Below, piece by piece: positions 1-7,556 of a stretch of 63,594 nucleotides of DNA (its first letter is position 1; every line of letters starts with the position of its first letter). The translations under genes were made by a program, and so were the position numbers. Source of the DNA: Prochlorococcus sp. AG-409-L21 (GTDB lineage: Bacteria > Cyanobacteriota > Cyanobacteriia > PCC-6307 > Cyanobiaceae); contig QCKH01000001.1 in the NCBI GenBank assembly GCA_003215475.1, forward strand, positions 140,085-203,678, in the 5' to 3' direction. A model generated the notes under the pieces. The model worked only from the letters and a program-made list of their open reading frames with translations, made no database searches and was not told the DNA's origin.

Positions 1-262
1 GTATCAGAGCAAAGGGATTCAATTAGTTGATTTATTTGTTGCAGGTGGTGGTAGCAAAAACCCTGCACTGATGAATGAAATTAGAAAGCAATGTAGAGGA
101 GTGAGAGTTGTACGTACCGAAATGATTGGCATTCCTGTTCAAATTAGAGAAGCGATGGCTTTCGCTCTTTTGGCATGGTGGTTTATGCACAATAAACTAA
201 CTACAAATATATTTACTGGTGCTCAACGAGAATCCGTTCTTGGTTCTTTAGTTCGACCATAA
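1..262 (+). CDS. anmK: Anhydro-N-acetylmuramic acid kinase, C-terminal part (5' end outside window)
   Basis: The frame is open from the left edge and ends at a TAA. The visible ~86 residues contain the nucleotide-binding loop VAGGGSKNP, then the sequence REAMAFALLAWW, a hallmark of the AnmK C-terminus. This kinase phosphorylates and opens 1,6-anhydro-MurNAc during cytosolic recycling of cell-wall muropeptides. Because only the tail is present, nothing can be said about its start or promoter. A GH3 hexosaminidase at 23.6 kb may belong to the same recycling route (inference). It converges on the small regulator gene downstream. Confidence 0.88.
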   Translation, partial: YQSKGIQLVDLFVAGGGSKNPALMNEIRKQCRGVRVVRTEMIGIPVQIREAMAFALLAWWFMHNKLTTNIFTGAQRESVLGSLVRP

Positions 263-271
263 GTAAACAGT

Positions 272-571
272 TTATGGCCTTTGTAATTTAATTCTTCGTG
301 GAGCCCCTCTAAGTCTGCGTGATTGTTGTGCTTCTAATGAAGATCTGAACTTTTCAGAATTAGCAATATTTGGGATTGAAGAATTATTTGTGACATGTTT
401 TGACTCCATTCTATTTACGCCTTCTTGAATAAGCACTTTTGCCATATTGCTTACTGTCCTTGATTCATTTTCAGCTAAACAAGTTAGACGGTCGCAGAGA
501 TCTTCTGGAAGTACAACTTGTATTCTGGGAGACTTGGCCTTCCCGTTGGATGAGTTTTGTCGGGTAGCCAT
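272..571 (-). CDS. CopG/ribbon-helix-helix type small DNA-binding protein
   Basis: About 99 residues. After a basic N-terminus comes a strand, PRIQVVLPEDL, followed by two helices around ESRTVSNMAKVLIQEGV. This is the layout of a ribbon-helix-helix (CopG/Arc) domain, which binds DNA as a dimer. The C-terminal third is Ser/Asn- and then Arg-rich. The frame opens upstream at 631, but I place the start at ATG 571. The domain begins just after it, and the 571-631 stretch holds two palindromes that look like regulatory DNA. No toxin partner gene is adjacent, so an antitoxin role is not supported. The target is unknown; autoregulation is an inference. Confidence 0.68.
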   Translation of the reverse strand: MATRQNSSNGKAKSPRIQVVLPEDLCDRLTCLAENESRTVSNMAKVLIQEGVNRMESKHVTNNSSIPNIANSEKFRSSLEAQQSRRLRGAPRRIKLQRP

Positions 572-599
572 GCCCTTTTTGATGTAACGGGTACTTTTT

Positions 600-609
600 A
601 GTGTACACT
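600..609. promoter_or_regulatory. Perfect 10-bp palindrome AGTGTACACT upstream of the RHH gene
   Basis: Perfect dyad 28 bp before the ATG at 571. RHH repressors usually bind such short palindromes as dimers of dimers, so this is a candidate autoregulatory operator. The functional assignment is inference. Confidence 0.35.
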
Positions 610-618
610 TATAGTCAA

Positions 619-629
619 GGATAGTATCC
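619..629. promoter_or_regulatory. Second palindrome GGATA-G-TATCC
   Basis: Perfect 5-bp arms around one base, 9 bp beyond the first palindrome, in the divergent spacer between the RHH gene and the gene starting at 744. It could be a second operator half or be unrelated. Confidence 0.3.
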
Positions 630-743
630 ATTACTATGCTTGTTTCGAAATCAAATGAATTTTCTTTTGATCTCTGCTGATTGCAGTTATTTCTTTTTGG
701 TCAATTCTTCGGTTTTGACAGTTCCTCAAGTAACGGAATTTCA

Positions 744-1100
744 ATGACTAAAAAACCAACTCTTCCTTCATCAGCTCGTTCTAAAAGATCGCGCTTAATT
801 CAGAACAATTCTCGACCTAAAGTAAATCGTTACAAGATTCGTAATTGTAATGAGAGTAGTGATGTATTAGTTTCCGCAGTTATTAGTTCTTACCTTCTTT
901 CTCATTTGCATCATATTTTGCAAAAGGCTGAATATTCAGCTAATCAGGATGGCAGAATTTCTCATGCTGAAAATTTTGCACAATTAAGAAAGGTGCTATG
1001 TATGGATGCAAGAAGCATGAAAGATGCTTCTGCTGTAGGCGTTAAAGAGGTTGATTCAAGAAAGTTTCATGATTCAAATTTTGGGCCAAAAGTTGCTTAA
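744..1100 (+). CDS. Hypothetical protein, about 118 aa
   Basis: Not recognised. The frame opens at 681, but the ATG at 744 (MTKKPTLPSS) is the likelier start because the upstream residues look non-coding. The N-terminal ~30 residues are rich in Ser, Lys and Arg (basic, probably disordered). A predicted amphipathic helix follows around LVSAVISSYLLSHLHHIL, then a polar C-terminus. There is no signal peptide or clear membrane span. It lies divergent from the RHH regulator and 32 bp ahead of the Nif11-like gene, so it belongs to a pocket of small accessory-looking genes. Function unknown. Confidence 0.5.
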   Translation: MTKKPTLPSSARSKRSRLIQNNSRPKVNRYKIRNCNESSDVLVSAVISSYLLSHLHHILQKAEYSANQDGRISHAENFAQLRKVLCMDARSMKDASAVGVKEVDSRKFHDSNFGPKVA

Positions 1101-1132
1101 GCGAATATGGTTAAAGTAGTTGCAAATTTTTG

Positions 1133-1363
1133 ATGAGTAGTAATGCAAAAGAGCTCTATCAGCGCATTGAGTCAAATCCTTCTTATCGAAAACCACTTTT
1201 TCTGCAGGCCCTCCAAGATCCACAAGGAGCATTGAAAGCAATTTGTGATATTGGAAATGATTTAGGGTTACCTGTTAGTACTGAGGAAGTGAAAGAATAT
1301 CTGTCAAAGCTTGATGATTTAGAGACCAAGCAATGGCTCATAAAAGCTAGGGGTGGACTTTGA
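1133..1363 (+). CDS. Nif11-like domain small protein ending in a double-glycine
   Basis: A 76-residue acidic protein. Its pattern of FLQALQDP, then a helix, then LGLPVSTEEVKEYL matches the Nif11-like leader fold, which in Prochlorococcus forms the leader of prochlorosin (lanthipeptide) precursors. It stops at ARGGL, so the double glycine used for leader cleavage sits at the very C-terminus with essentially no core peptide. A TTG lies just ahead of the ATG at 1133; I use the ATG. No LanM synthetase or peptidase/transporter gene is in the window. It may be a core-less paralogue or a stand-alone Nif11 protein of other function. Confidence 0.6.
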   Translation: MSSNAKELYQRIESNPSYRKPLFLQALQDPQGALKAICDIGNDLGLPVSTEEVKEYLSKLDDLETKQWLIKARGGL

Positions 1364-1526
1364 GTGATCTTTTTTGATCAACAATTGTTTTTTCGATCAC
1401 TGGAGCTTTCTGAATTTTTCTTTCTTTATAGCCTCCTCCACCTGCTAAGGTCCAAAAAAACCAATAGCTAGGGATTGCTAACCCTGCCGCTAAAATTAAA
1501 GCCGTGATTTGTTCCAGTCTCACCAT
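1347..1526 (-). CDS. Small single-pass membrane protein, 59 aa
   Basis: Found by reading the minus strand. It starts at ATG 1526 and stops at TAG 1349-1347. The protein opens with a hydrophobic helix (ITALILAAGLAIPSYWFFW), then a GGGG linker and a basic tail. Its 3' end overlaps the 3' end of the Nif11-like gene by 17 bp, tail to tail. Codon use and the clean membrane-helix architecture argue for a real gene, and such one-helix proteins are common in cyanobacterial thylakoids. I do not recognise the family; function unknown. Confidence 0.55.
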   Translation of the reverse strand: MVRLEQITALILAAGLAIPSYWFFWTLAGGGGYKERKIQKAPVIEKTIVDQKRSLKVHP

Positions 1527-1613
1527 TATTTAAGATCCGGAAACATGTCAGTTTAGTCTTTATAGTCTGCATTCGAAAGGATCTTAAAACTATGTGTAAG
1601 GGGATTTGTATTC

Positions 1614-3329
1614 GTGATCAGACTTGAGCGAATTAGTAAGAGTTATCCTTCAGCTGAGGTTCTCAAAGAAATTACTTGGGAGATCAGGGCTGCACAGAGG
1701 ATTGGCCTTGTTGGAGTGAATGGTGCAGGGAAATCGACTCAAATGAAAATTATTGCTGGCTTGGAAGAGCCTAGTTCTGGAGAAGTCGTATTTGAAGGAG
1801 AGCCTAAGATAGCTTATTTACAACAAGAGTTTGATGTTGACCTGAGTAGAACTGTTAGAGAAGAACTTTTTCAAGCATTTGCTAAAGCAGCAAAAGTTTC
1901 AACGCAAATGGCAGATTTAGAAAAATCAATGGATTCAGAGCAAGCCCAATTAGATAGTATTTATCTCAATAAATTAGTGAATGAGCTTGGAAATCTTCAG
2001 ATTCAGTTTGAATCCATGCATGGTTATGAATTAGAGGCAAAAGTTGATAAAATTTTGGCAAATATTGGCTTCACTCTTGAAGAAGCGGATCAATTAGTGG
2101 GTACCTTTTCTGGTGGTTGGCAAATGAGAATTGCATTAGGAAAAATTTTATTGCAAGATCCTGACTTGTTACTATTAGATGAACCAACTAATCATTTAGA
2201 TTTAGATACAATTGAATGGTTGGAAAAATATTTATTGGATCAAACTTCTTCTATGGTTATAATTAGTCACGATAGAAGTTTTTTAGATAAAATATGTACA
2301 CATATTGTATCTACTGAAAGAGGTTTATCTAGAACATTTATTGGGAATTATACCAGATTTATAGAACAGAAGAGTATTGAATCGGAGGCTCTTCAAGCAG
2401 CATTTTCACGCCAGCAAAAGGAATTGTCATCGCAACAAGAATATATTGATCGTTTTAGAGCAAGTGCAACTCGCAGTACACAAGCAAAGAGTAGAGAGAA
2501 GTTGTTAACTAAGATAGAAAAAATAGAAGCACCAATTGCAGATCTGAATAAACCACAATTTAATTTTCCAAAGGCACCTAGACCCGGTAAAACTGTTGTT
2601 AGAATTGATGATTTAACTCATACATACAATGAAAAGATTATATTTCTCGGAGCCAAACTTGATATAGAGCCTGGTGACCATATTGCTCTGATAGGACCTA
2701 ATGGTGCAGGAAAATCAACTTTACTTAAATTAATTGCAAAAATCGAAGAACCTGAAGATGGAATAGTTGAATTAGGTTTGCATAATATTATTTTAAGTTA
2801 TTTTGAACAAAATCAATCAGAAGCGCTTGATTTAGAAAAAACAGTCTTGGAAACTATATTTAATGCAGTACCTGATTGGAATCAAACAAAGGTTAGATCC
2901 TTATTGGGTGGACTTGGTTTTACGAATGAAGATGTTTTTAAAAAAGTTGCTGATATTAGTGGTGGAGAAAAGGCAAGAGTTGCTTTGGCTTTAATAATTA
3001 TTAAACCTTGTAATCTTCTTTTATTGGATGAACCAACCAATCATTTAGACATTCCAGCTAAAGAAATGCTAGAAACTGCTATTAGAGAATATACTGGCTC
3101 ATTAATGTTGATTTCTCATGACCGTTATTTTATTTCAAGAGTTGCTAATAAAATTGTCGAAATTAAAGATGGACAATTAGTTCTTTATCGTGGTGATTAT
3201 AATTATTATCTTGACAAGAAACGAGAGGAGAAATTAAAAGCTGATCAGATTATTTTAAAAGCTAAAAAAGAAGCGTTAAGAATAGCTAAGAAGAAATCCA
3301 TAAGGAAGGGCAAAAGTAAATCGAAATAA
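1614..3329 (+). CDS. ABC-F family ATPase (Uup/EttA/YheS type)
   Basis: 571 residues with two ABC domains and no membrane segments, as in ABC-F proteins that act on ribosomes. Domain 1 has Walker A GVNGAGKST (about residue 34), signature FSGGW and Walker B LLLLDEPTNHLD. A charged coiled linker follows (about 245-320). Domain 2 has GPNGAGKST, signature ISGGEKARVAL and a second LLLLDEPTNHLD. The tail is strongly basic (KKKSIRKGKSK), which suits RNA binding. The GTG start at 1614 has a good Shine-Dalgarno sequence (AAGGGG) about 10 nt ahead. Translation-factor function is inferred from the family. It converges on htrA with 8 bp between the stops. Confidence 0.9.
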   Translation: MIRLERISKSYPSAEVLKEITWEIRAAQRIGLVGVNGAGKSTQMKIIAGLEEPSSGEVVFEGEPKIAYLQQEFDVDLSRTVREELFQAFAKAAKVSTQMADLEKSMDSEQAQLDSIYLNKLVNELGNLQIQFESMHGYELEAKVDKILANIGFTLEEADQLVGTFSGGWQMRIALGKILLQDPDLLLLDEPTNHLDLDTIEWLEKYLLDQTSSMVIISHDRSFLDKICTHIVSTERGLSRTFIGNYTRFIEQKSIESEALQAAFSRQQKELSSQQEYIDRFRASATRSTQAKSREKLLTKIEKIEAPIADLNKPQFNFPKAPRPGKTVVRIDDLTHTYNEKIIFLGAKLDIEPGDHIALIGPNGAGKSTLLKLIAKIEEPEDGIVELGLHNIILSYFEQNQSEALDLEKTVLETIFNAVPDWNQTKVRSLLGGLGFTNEDVFKKVADISGGEKARVALALIIIKPCNLLLLDEPTNHLDIPAKEMLETAIREYTGSLMLISHDRYFISRVANKIVEIKDGQLVLYRGDYNYYLDKKREEKLKADQIILKAKKEALRIAKKKSIRKGKSKSK

Positions 3330-3337
3330 ATCTTAGA

Positions 3338-4528
3338 TTAAGGGATTTTAAAATTGCTAATATCTACAGGTTTAATTGTTAGCAAAAGTTTTTTCCGGTT
3401 TCTTAAAACTATAAATTCCATGTCTTTATTTATTCCATTTTTGCTTACCATTTCAACAACATCTTGAGGATTTTTTATCAACTTTCTATTAATTGAAGTG
3501 ATAATATCATTAACTTTTAGCCCTCCTTTCTCTCCAGGTCCACCCGCTAAAATATATACAACTAATGCCCCTAAAGATTGCTGTTCAGTTACTATGTAAT
3601 CATTTGAATTTATCGAAGATAAATTCACACCAATCATAGGATGAATAGCTTTTCCATGTATTACCAATTCATTGGCAATACTGATTGCTTTATTTATTGG
3701 AATAGCAAACCCTAAACCTGCTCCAGGTCCTGAATGCACTAATGTATTTATTCCAATTACCTGTCCTTCTGAATTCAGTAATGGTCCGCCTGAATTACCA
3801 GGATTAATAGCTGCGTCAGTTTGGATTAGATTTAAACGTTTATCTGAAATGCCCAGTTGAGATACGTTTCTATTCAGATTACTAATAATCCCTAAAGTAA
3901 CTGTTTTTTCTAATCCATATGGATTTCCAACAGCAATTGCCCAGTCTCCAACTTCTATTTCATCAGAATTACCTAATTCAGCTTGGGGCCATGGTCCCTT
4001 CCCATCTAGACGTATTACGGCTAAATCTGTGAGTAAGTCCTGTCCAACTACTTTTCCTGAAATACGTCTTCCATCTGATATCCCCACAATTAATTCATCT
4101 GTTTTATCAACAACATGCGCATTTGTTATGACAAGGCCTTTCGCAGAAAAGATAACTCCGCTTCCTTGCCCTCGTTCAATTCTAGATTGAGGTGCCTGGA
4201 GATTTGGTAAACCAAATAACCGTTGAAAATATGGATCCATCAAAAGATTAGGTGGAAGGGAAAAGTTTCTATAATTAGTTGCTACTCTGCGTTTAGTTTC
4301 AATAGTGACTACAGCAGGTTCACTGCGACTTACGGCGTCAGCTACAAAAGATTTTTTGGATAATGTTGGAAAATTTCTTGGTGCTATCTCCCTATTCAAG
4401 GGAAGAGATAACGATTGATTGCTTAGAAAAGGTAGGCCCAGAATTAATAGACTTAGAGAATATACAGAGATGTTTTGATGTTGCTTTTTAACTTTCAGAC
4501 TTTCTCGGAAGTTGGCTTTGTTTTGCAT
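3338..4528 (-). CDS. htrA: HtrA/Deg family serine protease
   Basis: 396 residues. An N-terminal hydrophobic segment (about 21-42) looks like a signal anchor to the periplasm or lumen. The trypsin-like domain has the full triad: His138 in TNAHVV, Asp168 in TDLAVIRL and Ser246 in GNSGGPL. One PDZ domain follows (about 290-385, with GGPGEKGGLKVNDII). This is the standard layout of cyanobacterial HhoA/HhoB/HtrA, which degrade damaged envelope or thylakoid proteins. A perfect GGTCA-N7-TGACC dyad lies 26 bp upstream of the ATG and may be an operator. I cannot tell which of the three paralogues it is. Confidence 0.92.
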   Translation of the reverse strand: MQNKANFRESLKVKKQHQNISVYSLSLLILGLPFLSNQSLSLPLNREIAPRNFPTLSKKSFVADAVSRSEPAVVTIETKRRVATNYRNFSLPPNLLMDPYFQRLFGLPNLQAPQSRIERGQGSGVIFSAKGLVITNAHVVDKTDELIVGISDGRRISGKVVGQDLLTDLAVIRLDGKGPWPQAELGNSDEIEVGDWAIAVGNPYGLEKTVTLGIISNLNRNVSQLGISDKRLNLIQTDAAINPGNSGGPLLNSEGQVIGINTLVHSGPGAGLGFAIPINKAISIANELVIHGKAIHPMIGVNLSSINSNDYIVTEQQSLGALVVYILAGGPGEKGGLKVNDIITSINRKLIKNPQDVVEMVSKNGINKDMEFIVLRNRKKLLLTIKPVDISNFKIP

Positions 4529-4554
4529 TAGTTCTATGAATTTCTTGGGGTGAA

Positions 4555-4571
4555 GGTCAACTGATGTGACC
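4555..4571. promoter_or_regulatory. Dyad GGTCA-N7-TGACC upstream of htrA
   Basis: Perfect 5-bp arms with a 7-bp spacer, starting 26 bp before the htrA start codon. It is GC-richer than its surroundings. A binding site for a stress or envelope regulator is possible; no known regulon consensus is claimed. Confidence 0.3.
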
Positions 4572-4777
4572 GCTCCCTATTGCTACAACGAAATATAGTC
4601 GTTGGATTTTAAGACTTATTAGCATTTTTTATGAAATTAAGGTGTTTTTCTATTGTAATTTAGGAGTTTTTTCTTTCTTGCTACCTATTAATTGCTATCT
4701 CATGCAATTATTAAGAAAGGTATTACTGGATCTATTAGCTATTCGAAATTCAAATTACTTTTGCTCTCCAGAAAACT

Positions 4778-5044
4778 ATGTTGAGTGCTGCTTTCCCTTT
4801 CTTATATGCCCTTGTTTTAATTTTTCTTTTATGGCAAGCGTTTAGGGTCATGTCTAAAGGCTTTTTTGCCGCTAATTCCCTTCAAAGCCCACAGAAATCT
4901 TTTAAAACAGATCGCACTGGGCAATTTACTATTCATCCCGAATTGCTTGATGAAGAAGGGAAGATTACAGATGAAGATCTTCTAACAGTGCGTTTTTCTA
5001 ATGATTTGGATCCTCCAAAGCAAACAGAGTCATCTTCTGAATAG
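4778..5044 (+). CDS. DUF2973-like cyanobacterial small membrane protein
   Basis: 88 residues. The N-terminus is one hydrophobic helix (FPFLYALVLIFLLWQAF) followed by a polar tail with DRTGQFTIHPELLDEEGKIT and an acidic C-terminus. The membrane helix plus the conserved TGxxTxHPELLDxxG stretch resembles the cyanobacterial DUF2973 family, of unknown function. The ATG at 4778 starts directly at the helix. A frame at 4642-4845 overlaps it but has no such pattern. It sits 60 bp upstream of the next plus-strand gene, which has its own strong ribosome site. Confidence 0.65.
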   Translation: MLSAAFPFLYALVLIFLLWQAFRVMSKGFFAANSLQSPQKSFKTDRTGQFTIHPELLDEEGKITDEDLLTVRFSNDLDPPKQTESSSE

Positions 5045-5090
5045 ATGATGTGACATTCTTATGTAATACAGCTATTTATTGAATCTAAAA

Positions 5091-5097
5091 AAGGAGG
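5091..5097 (+). promoter_or_regulatory. Strong Shine-Dalgarno AAGGAGG deciding a TTG start
   Basis: A near-complete anti-16S match 7 nt ahead of TTG 5105. There is no ATG nearby in frame, so this site supports TTG as the true start of the following gene. Confidence 0.7.
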
Positions 5098-5104
5098 GCT
5101 AATT

Positions 5105-5488
5105 TTGGAGCAAAGAACACGTGTAGTTGTCTCAGTTATTAAGTCTTTGAAATTACCCCCAAGATTTAGGTTGCGCCTATTGAAGGAAGATCCTGTCCGC
5201 CTTGAGCTCAGTCTTACCCCTGCATATGGTAAAGAACCTGTTCAAGTTGGCTTGGTTGAGTCTCTTGATTTAGTAGCACGTCGTGATCGAGAGGGGAGAA
5301 TACCTAGGGATCTTCAAGGGACTTGGGATTGGACTGTTCGTCATGGGAAAGTGAGTACTGGTGGATGGAATCCTTTTTTAAAAGAAGCTTTGCAAACAAT
5401 GTTTGAAACCGGCCTCCCTGCAATTATTTATGAAGAGCTTACTGGTGAGGATTATCATCCAGTCGATGGAGCAAGACACGTTCGTTAA
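5105..5488 (+). CDS. Conserved-looking cyanobacterial protein, 127 aa, unknown function
   Basis: Soluble, with no signal peptide or membrane helix. The region PRFRLRLLKEDPVRLELSLTP looks like beta strands. The later stretch RDLQGTWDWTVRHGKVSTGGW is rich in Trp and Gly and looks well ordered. TTG start with a strong ribosome site. I do not recognise a named domain. Position between a DUF2973 gene and an hli gene suggests a photosynthesis-linked setting, but this is only context. Confidence 0.6.
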   Translation: MEQRTRVVVSVIKSLKLPPRFRLRLLKEDPVRLELSLTPAYGKEPVQVGLVESLDLVARRDREGRIPRDLQGTWDWTVRHGKVSTGGWNPFLKEALQTMFETGLPAIIYEELTGEDYHPVDGARHVR

Positions 5489-5570
5489 AACGTTTGATGA
5501 GTATTTCTTATTACCCGAACTACTTTTCTACCTAAGACTAGATAGAATCTAAGTAATTGATATACAAATT

Positions 5571-5720
5571 ATGTCTCCTGAAGATATTGAACCTCGATAT
5601 GGATTTGTAAATTATGCAGAAATCTGGAATGGCAGATTGGCCATGCTGGGGATTGTAATTGGATTAAGTACAGAGCTGTTAACGGGCCAAGGCATTCTTG
5701 GACAAATGGGCTTGGGCTGA
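5571..5720 (+). CDS. hli: High-light-inducible protein (Hli/SCP), one-helix CAB-like
   Basis: A 49-residue ORF read directly from the sequence. It carries the chlorophyll-binding helix motif AEIWNGRLAMLGIVIG (E, N and R in the ExxNGRxAM signature), then a short tail ending GQGILGQMGLG. The family binds chlorophyll and carotenoids in thylakoids and protects photosystem II or new chlorophyll from light damage. The N-terminal PRYGFVNYAE is the usual lead-in. A TAGAAT about 25 bp upstream may be the -10 element (weak). It lies 43 bp ahead of xseA but is probably its own transcription unit. Confidence 0.9.
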   Translation: MSPEDIEPRYGFVNYAEIWNGRLAMLGIVIGLSTELLTGQGILGQMGLG

Positions 5721-5763
5721 TTCTTTACTATTAGGTTTAATTTTATGATTTAAAAGAGATAAT

Positions 5764-6918
5764 GTGAATACTGAGAAAGTACCCAGTTTTTCTGTTGGTG
5801 AGCTTAATAGGGCGATAGGAAATCTTTTATCTAGAGGTTTTGCACCTAGATTTGTTGTATATGCTTCAGTCTCAAAATGTCAATTGAAAAATGGTCATTT
5901 GTGGTTAACTCTTACAGATGGTACATCTAGTATTACAGCAGTTATTTGGTCTTCATCATTAAAAAAATGTGATTTCTATCCTAAAGAAGAAGATGGTGTT
6001 CAAATCCTAGGAAAATTAAATTTTTGGGAGAATAGAGCTAATTTAGTTGTTCAAGTCATAGATATTAAACCAACACTTTCAACAGTTTTAAGACAGTTTG
6101 AGGTAGTTCGCTCTTTATTATTTACTGAAGGCCTTATAGATCCAGCTAGACATAGGATTCTCCCTCAGTATCCTAAGGTCGTTGCTATTTTGACTAGTGT
6201 TCCAAGTTCTGCTTATGCAGATATTTTACGAACAGCTAAGGACAGATGGCCTCTTACCAAATTATTAATTTTCCCTATTCCTGTCCAAGGCTCAGTTTCA
6301 GAAAAAATTCAAGTTGTTTTAAAGAATTTGGCTAACTCTTATGTCGAGCTAGAACTCGAAGTTCTAGTTTTAGCAAGAGGTGGAGGTAGTAGGGAAGATC
6401 TAATAGTTTTTGATGATGCAGATCTTTGCAGGCAGTTGGCACAGTTTCCTATTCCAACAATTACAGGTATTGGTCATGAAGATGATTTAACTGTTGCAGA
6501 TTTGGTTTCAGATCATCGTTCAGCTACTCCTACAGCAGCAATCGTAGATTTATTACCTAATAGGTTGATTGAAAAAAATAATTGTGAGCAGATTAGCAAT
6601 AGATTGAATGATTATTTTGATTGGAGTATGGAGAGAAAATTGAAAAGGATTCATGAAGCCAGACAAAAACTCATAGAATATTCACCTTTACAACTGATTA
6701 GAAGGAAACGAGAATTGCTTGTTCAAAAAAATTATCTTTTAAATGCATTTTCTCCTAATTTATTGTTAAAAAGAGGTTTTTGTATAGTTAGAAATCTTCT
6801 TAACCAGCCAATTAGATCTATAAAGGAAATTACAATTGATAATTCATTAAAAATAGAATTTAGTGATGGTTATACTGAAGTAAGTGTTAAATCTGTCTCT
6901 TTAAATCAGGATAAATAA
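5764..6918 (+). CDS. xseA: Exodeoxyribonuclease VII large subunit
   Basis: 384 residues, GTG start. The N-terminal OB-fold (about 8-100, with VWLTLTDGTSSITAVIW-like strands) is followed by the ExoVII core. This includes KVVAILTS, the block EVLVLARGGGSREDLIVFDD, and GIGHEDDLTVADLVSDHRSATPTAA. These are diagnostic of XseA, which degrades single-stranded DNA into oligonucleotides together with XseB. It is shorter than the E. coli protein because the C-terminal coiled region is reduced, as is usual in this group. Its stop overlaps the xseB start by one base, so the two are translationally coupled. Confidence 0.93.
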   Translation: MNTEKVPSFSVGELNRAIGNLLSRGFAPRFVVYASVSKCQLKNGHLWLTLTDGTSSITAVIWSSSLKKCDFYPKEEDGVQILGKLNFWENRANLVVQVIDIKPTLSTVLRQFEVVRSLLFTEGLIDPARHRILPQYPKVVAILTSVPSSAYADILRTAKDRWPLTKLLIFPIPVQGSVSEKIQVVLKNLANSYVELELEVLVLARGGGSREDLIVFDDADLCRQLAQFPIPTITGIGHEDDLTVADLVSDHRSATPTAAIVDLLPNRLIEKNNCEQISNRLNDYFDWSMERKLKRIHEARQKLIEYSPLQLIRRKRELLVQKNYLLNAFSPNLLLKRGFCIVRNLLNQPIRSIKEITIDNSLKIEFSDGYTEVSVKSVSLNQDK

Positions 6919-7220
6919 TGCCTAAAGAAAAATCTGGATCTCATGAACCACAGTTTTCTAGAGATAATCTCAACTCTATAAATGATAAAAAGATATCCAA
7001 ACTCTCTATTGCAATATCACAATTGTCTTATGAAGATTCTCTTAAAGAATTAGATGTTATATTGAATTCGCTACAAAATGAAACTCTTCTAGTAGAAGAT
7101 TTGCAATTTAGTTATGTTAAAGCAAAATTATACCTTAAACATTGTGAGAAATTATTAGATAAAACCCAACAGGATGTAATAGAGTTTGATAGTAATCAAT
7201 TAAACCCTGATGATAATTAG
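6918..7220 (+). CDS. xseB: Exodeoxyribonuclease VII small subunit
   Basis: 100 residues. The C-terminal 65 contain the XseB core, with SYEDSLKELDVILNSLQNETLLVEDL and LKHCEKLLDKTQQDV. The first ~33 residues are a polar, Ser/Lys-rich extension not found in the minimal 80-residue E. coli form. ATG overlaps the xseA stop by one base. XseB stabilises XseA in the exonuclease complex. It ends 3 bp from a convergent gene. Confidence 0.9.
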   Translation: MPKEKSGSHEPQFSRDNLNSINDKKISKLSIAISQLSYEDSLKELDVILNSLQNETLLVEDLQFSYVKAKLYLKHCEKLLDKTQQDVIEFDSNQLNPDDN

Positions 7221-7223
7221 TTA

Positions 7224-7553
7224 TTATTCAGTTGATTCGGCATTAATGTCAATTGTTGCCGAACTCGCAGGTACATTATTGTCAAACTTTTCTTTTTCTA
7301 ATTGCTCAACTGATCCACAAATTGGGCATTGAGATAAATCTGAAAAGTATGATGAACCACAGTTTCCACAGGTTTTGATCTTTGCTTTAAGATTCCGCCA
7401 GCTCAACCATCCTACTCCAGTAATTATAAGAGTTATTATGAAAAGCATGATCATTATGCCTCCCGCCATATCTATAAAAAATCTTCCCATTGGGGTTGGC
7501 AATATAAAAATTAATATGAGACTTAACCAGATTATTGATGAGTTATTACTCAT
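7224..7553 (-). CDS. Membrane protein with C-terminal zinc ribbon, 109 aa
   Basis: Two predicted membrane helices (about 7-22 and 30-52) are followed by a rubredoxin-like zinc ribbon, CGNCG-N9-CPICG (about residues 62-80), and an acidic tail. The layout suggests a thylakoid or plasma-membrane protein with a small metal-binding cytoplasmic knob. No enzymatic motif is visible. It follows the YihY gene by 3 bp on the same strand and is probably co-transcribed. Function unknown. Confidence 0.65.
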   Translation of the reverse strand: MSNNSSIIWLSLILIFILPTPMGRFFIDMAGGIMIMLFIITLIITGVGWLSWRNLKAKIKTCGNCGSSYFSDLSQCPICGSVEQLEKEKFDNNVPASSATIDINAESTE

Positions 7554-7556
7554 AGG

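Noticed and set aside
572-631. Upstream extension of the RHH gene to 631
   Set aside because: Would run through two palindromes and the protein family begins after ATG 571.
4642-4845. 67-aa frame overlapping the DUF2973-like gene
   Set aside because: Cys/Phe-rich, no ribosome site or domain; the overlapping frame from 4778 has a clean helix-plus-polar-tail pattern.
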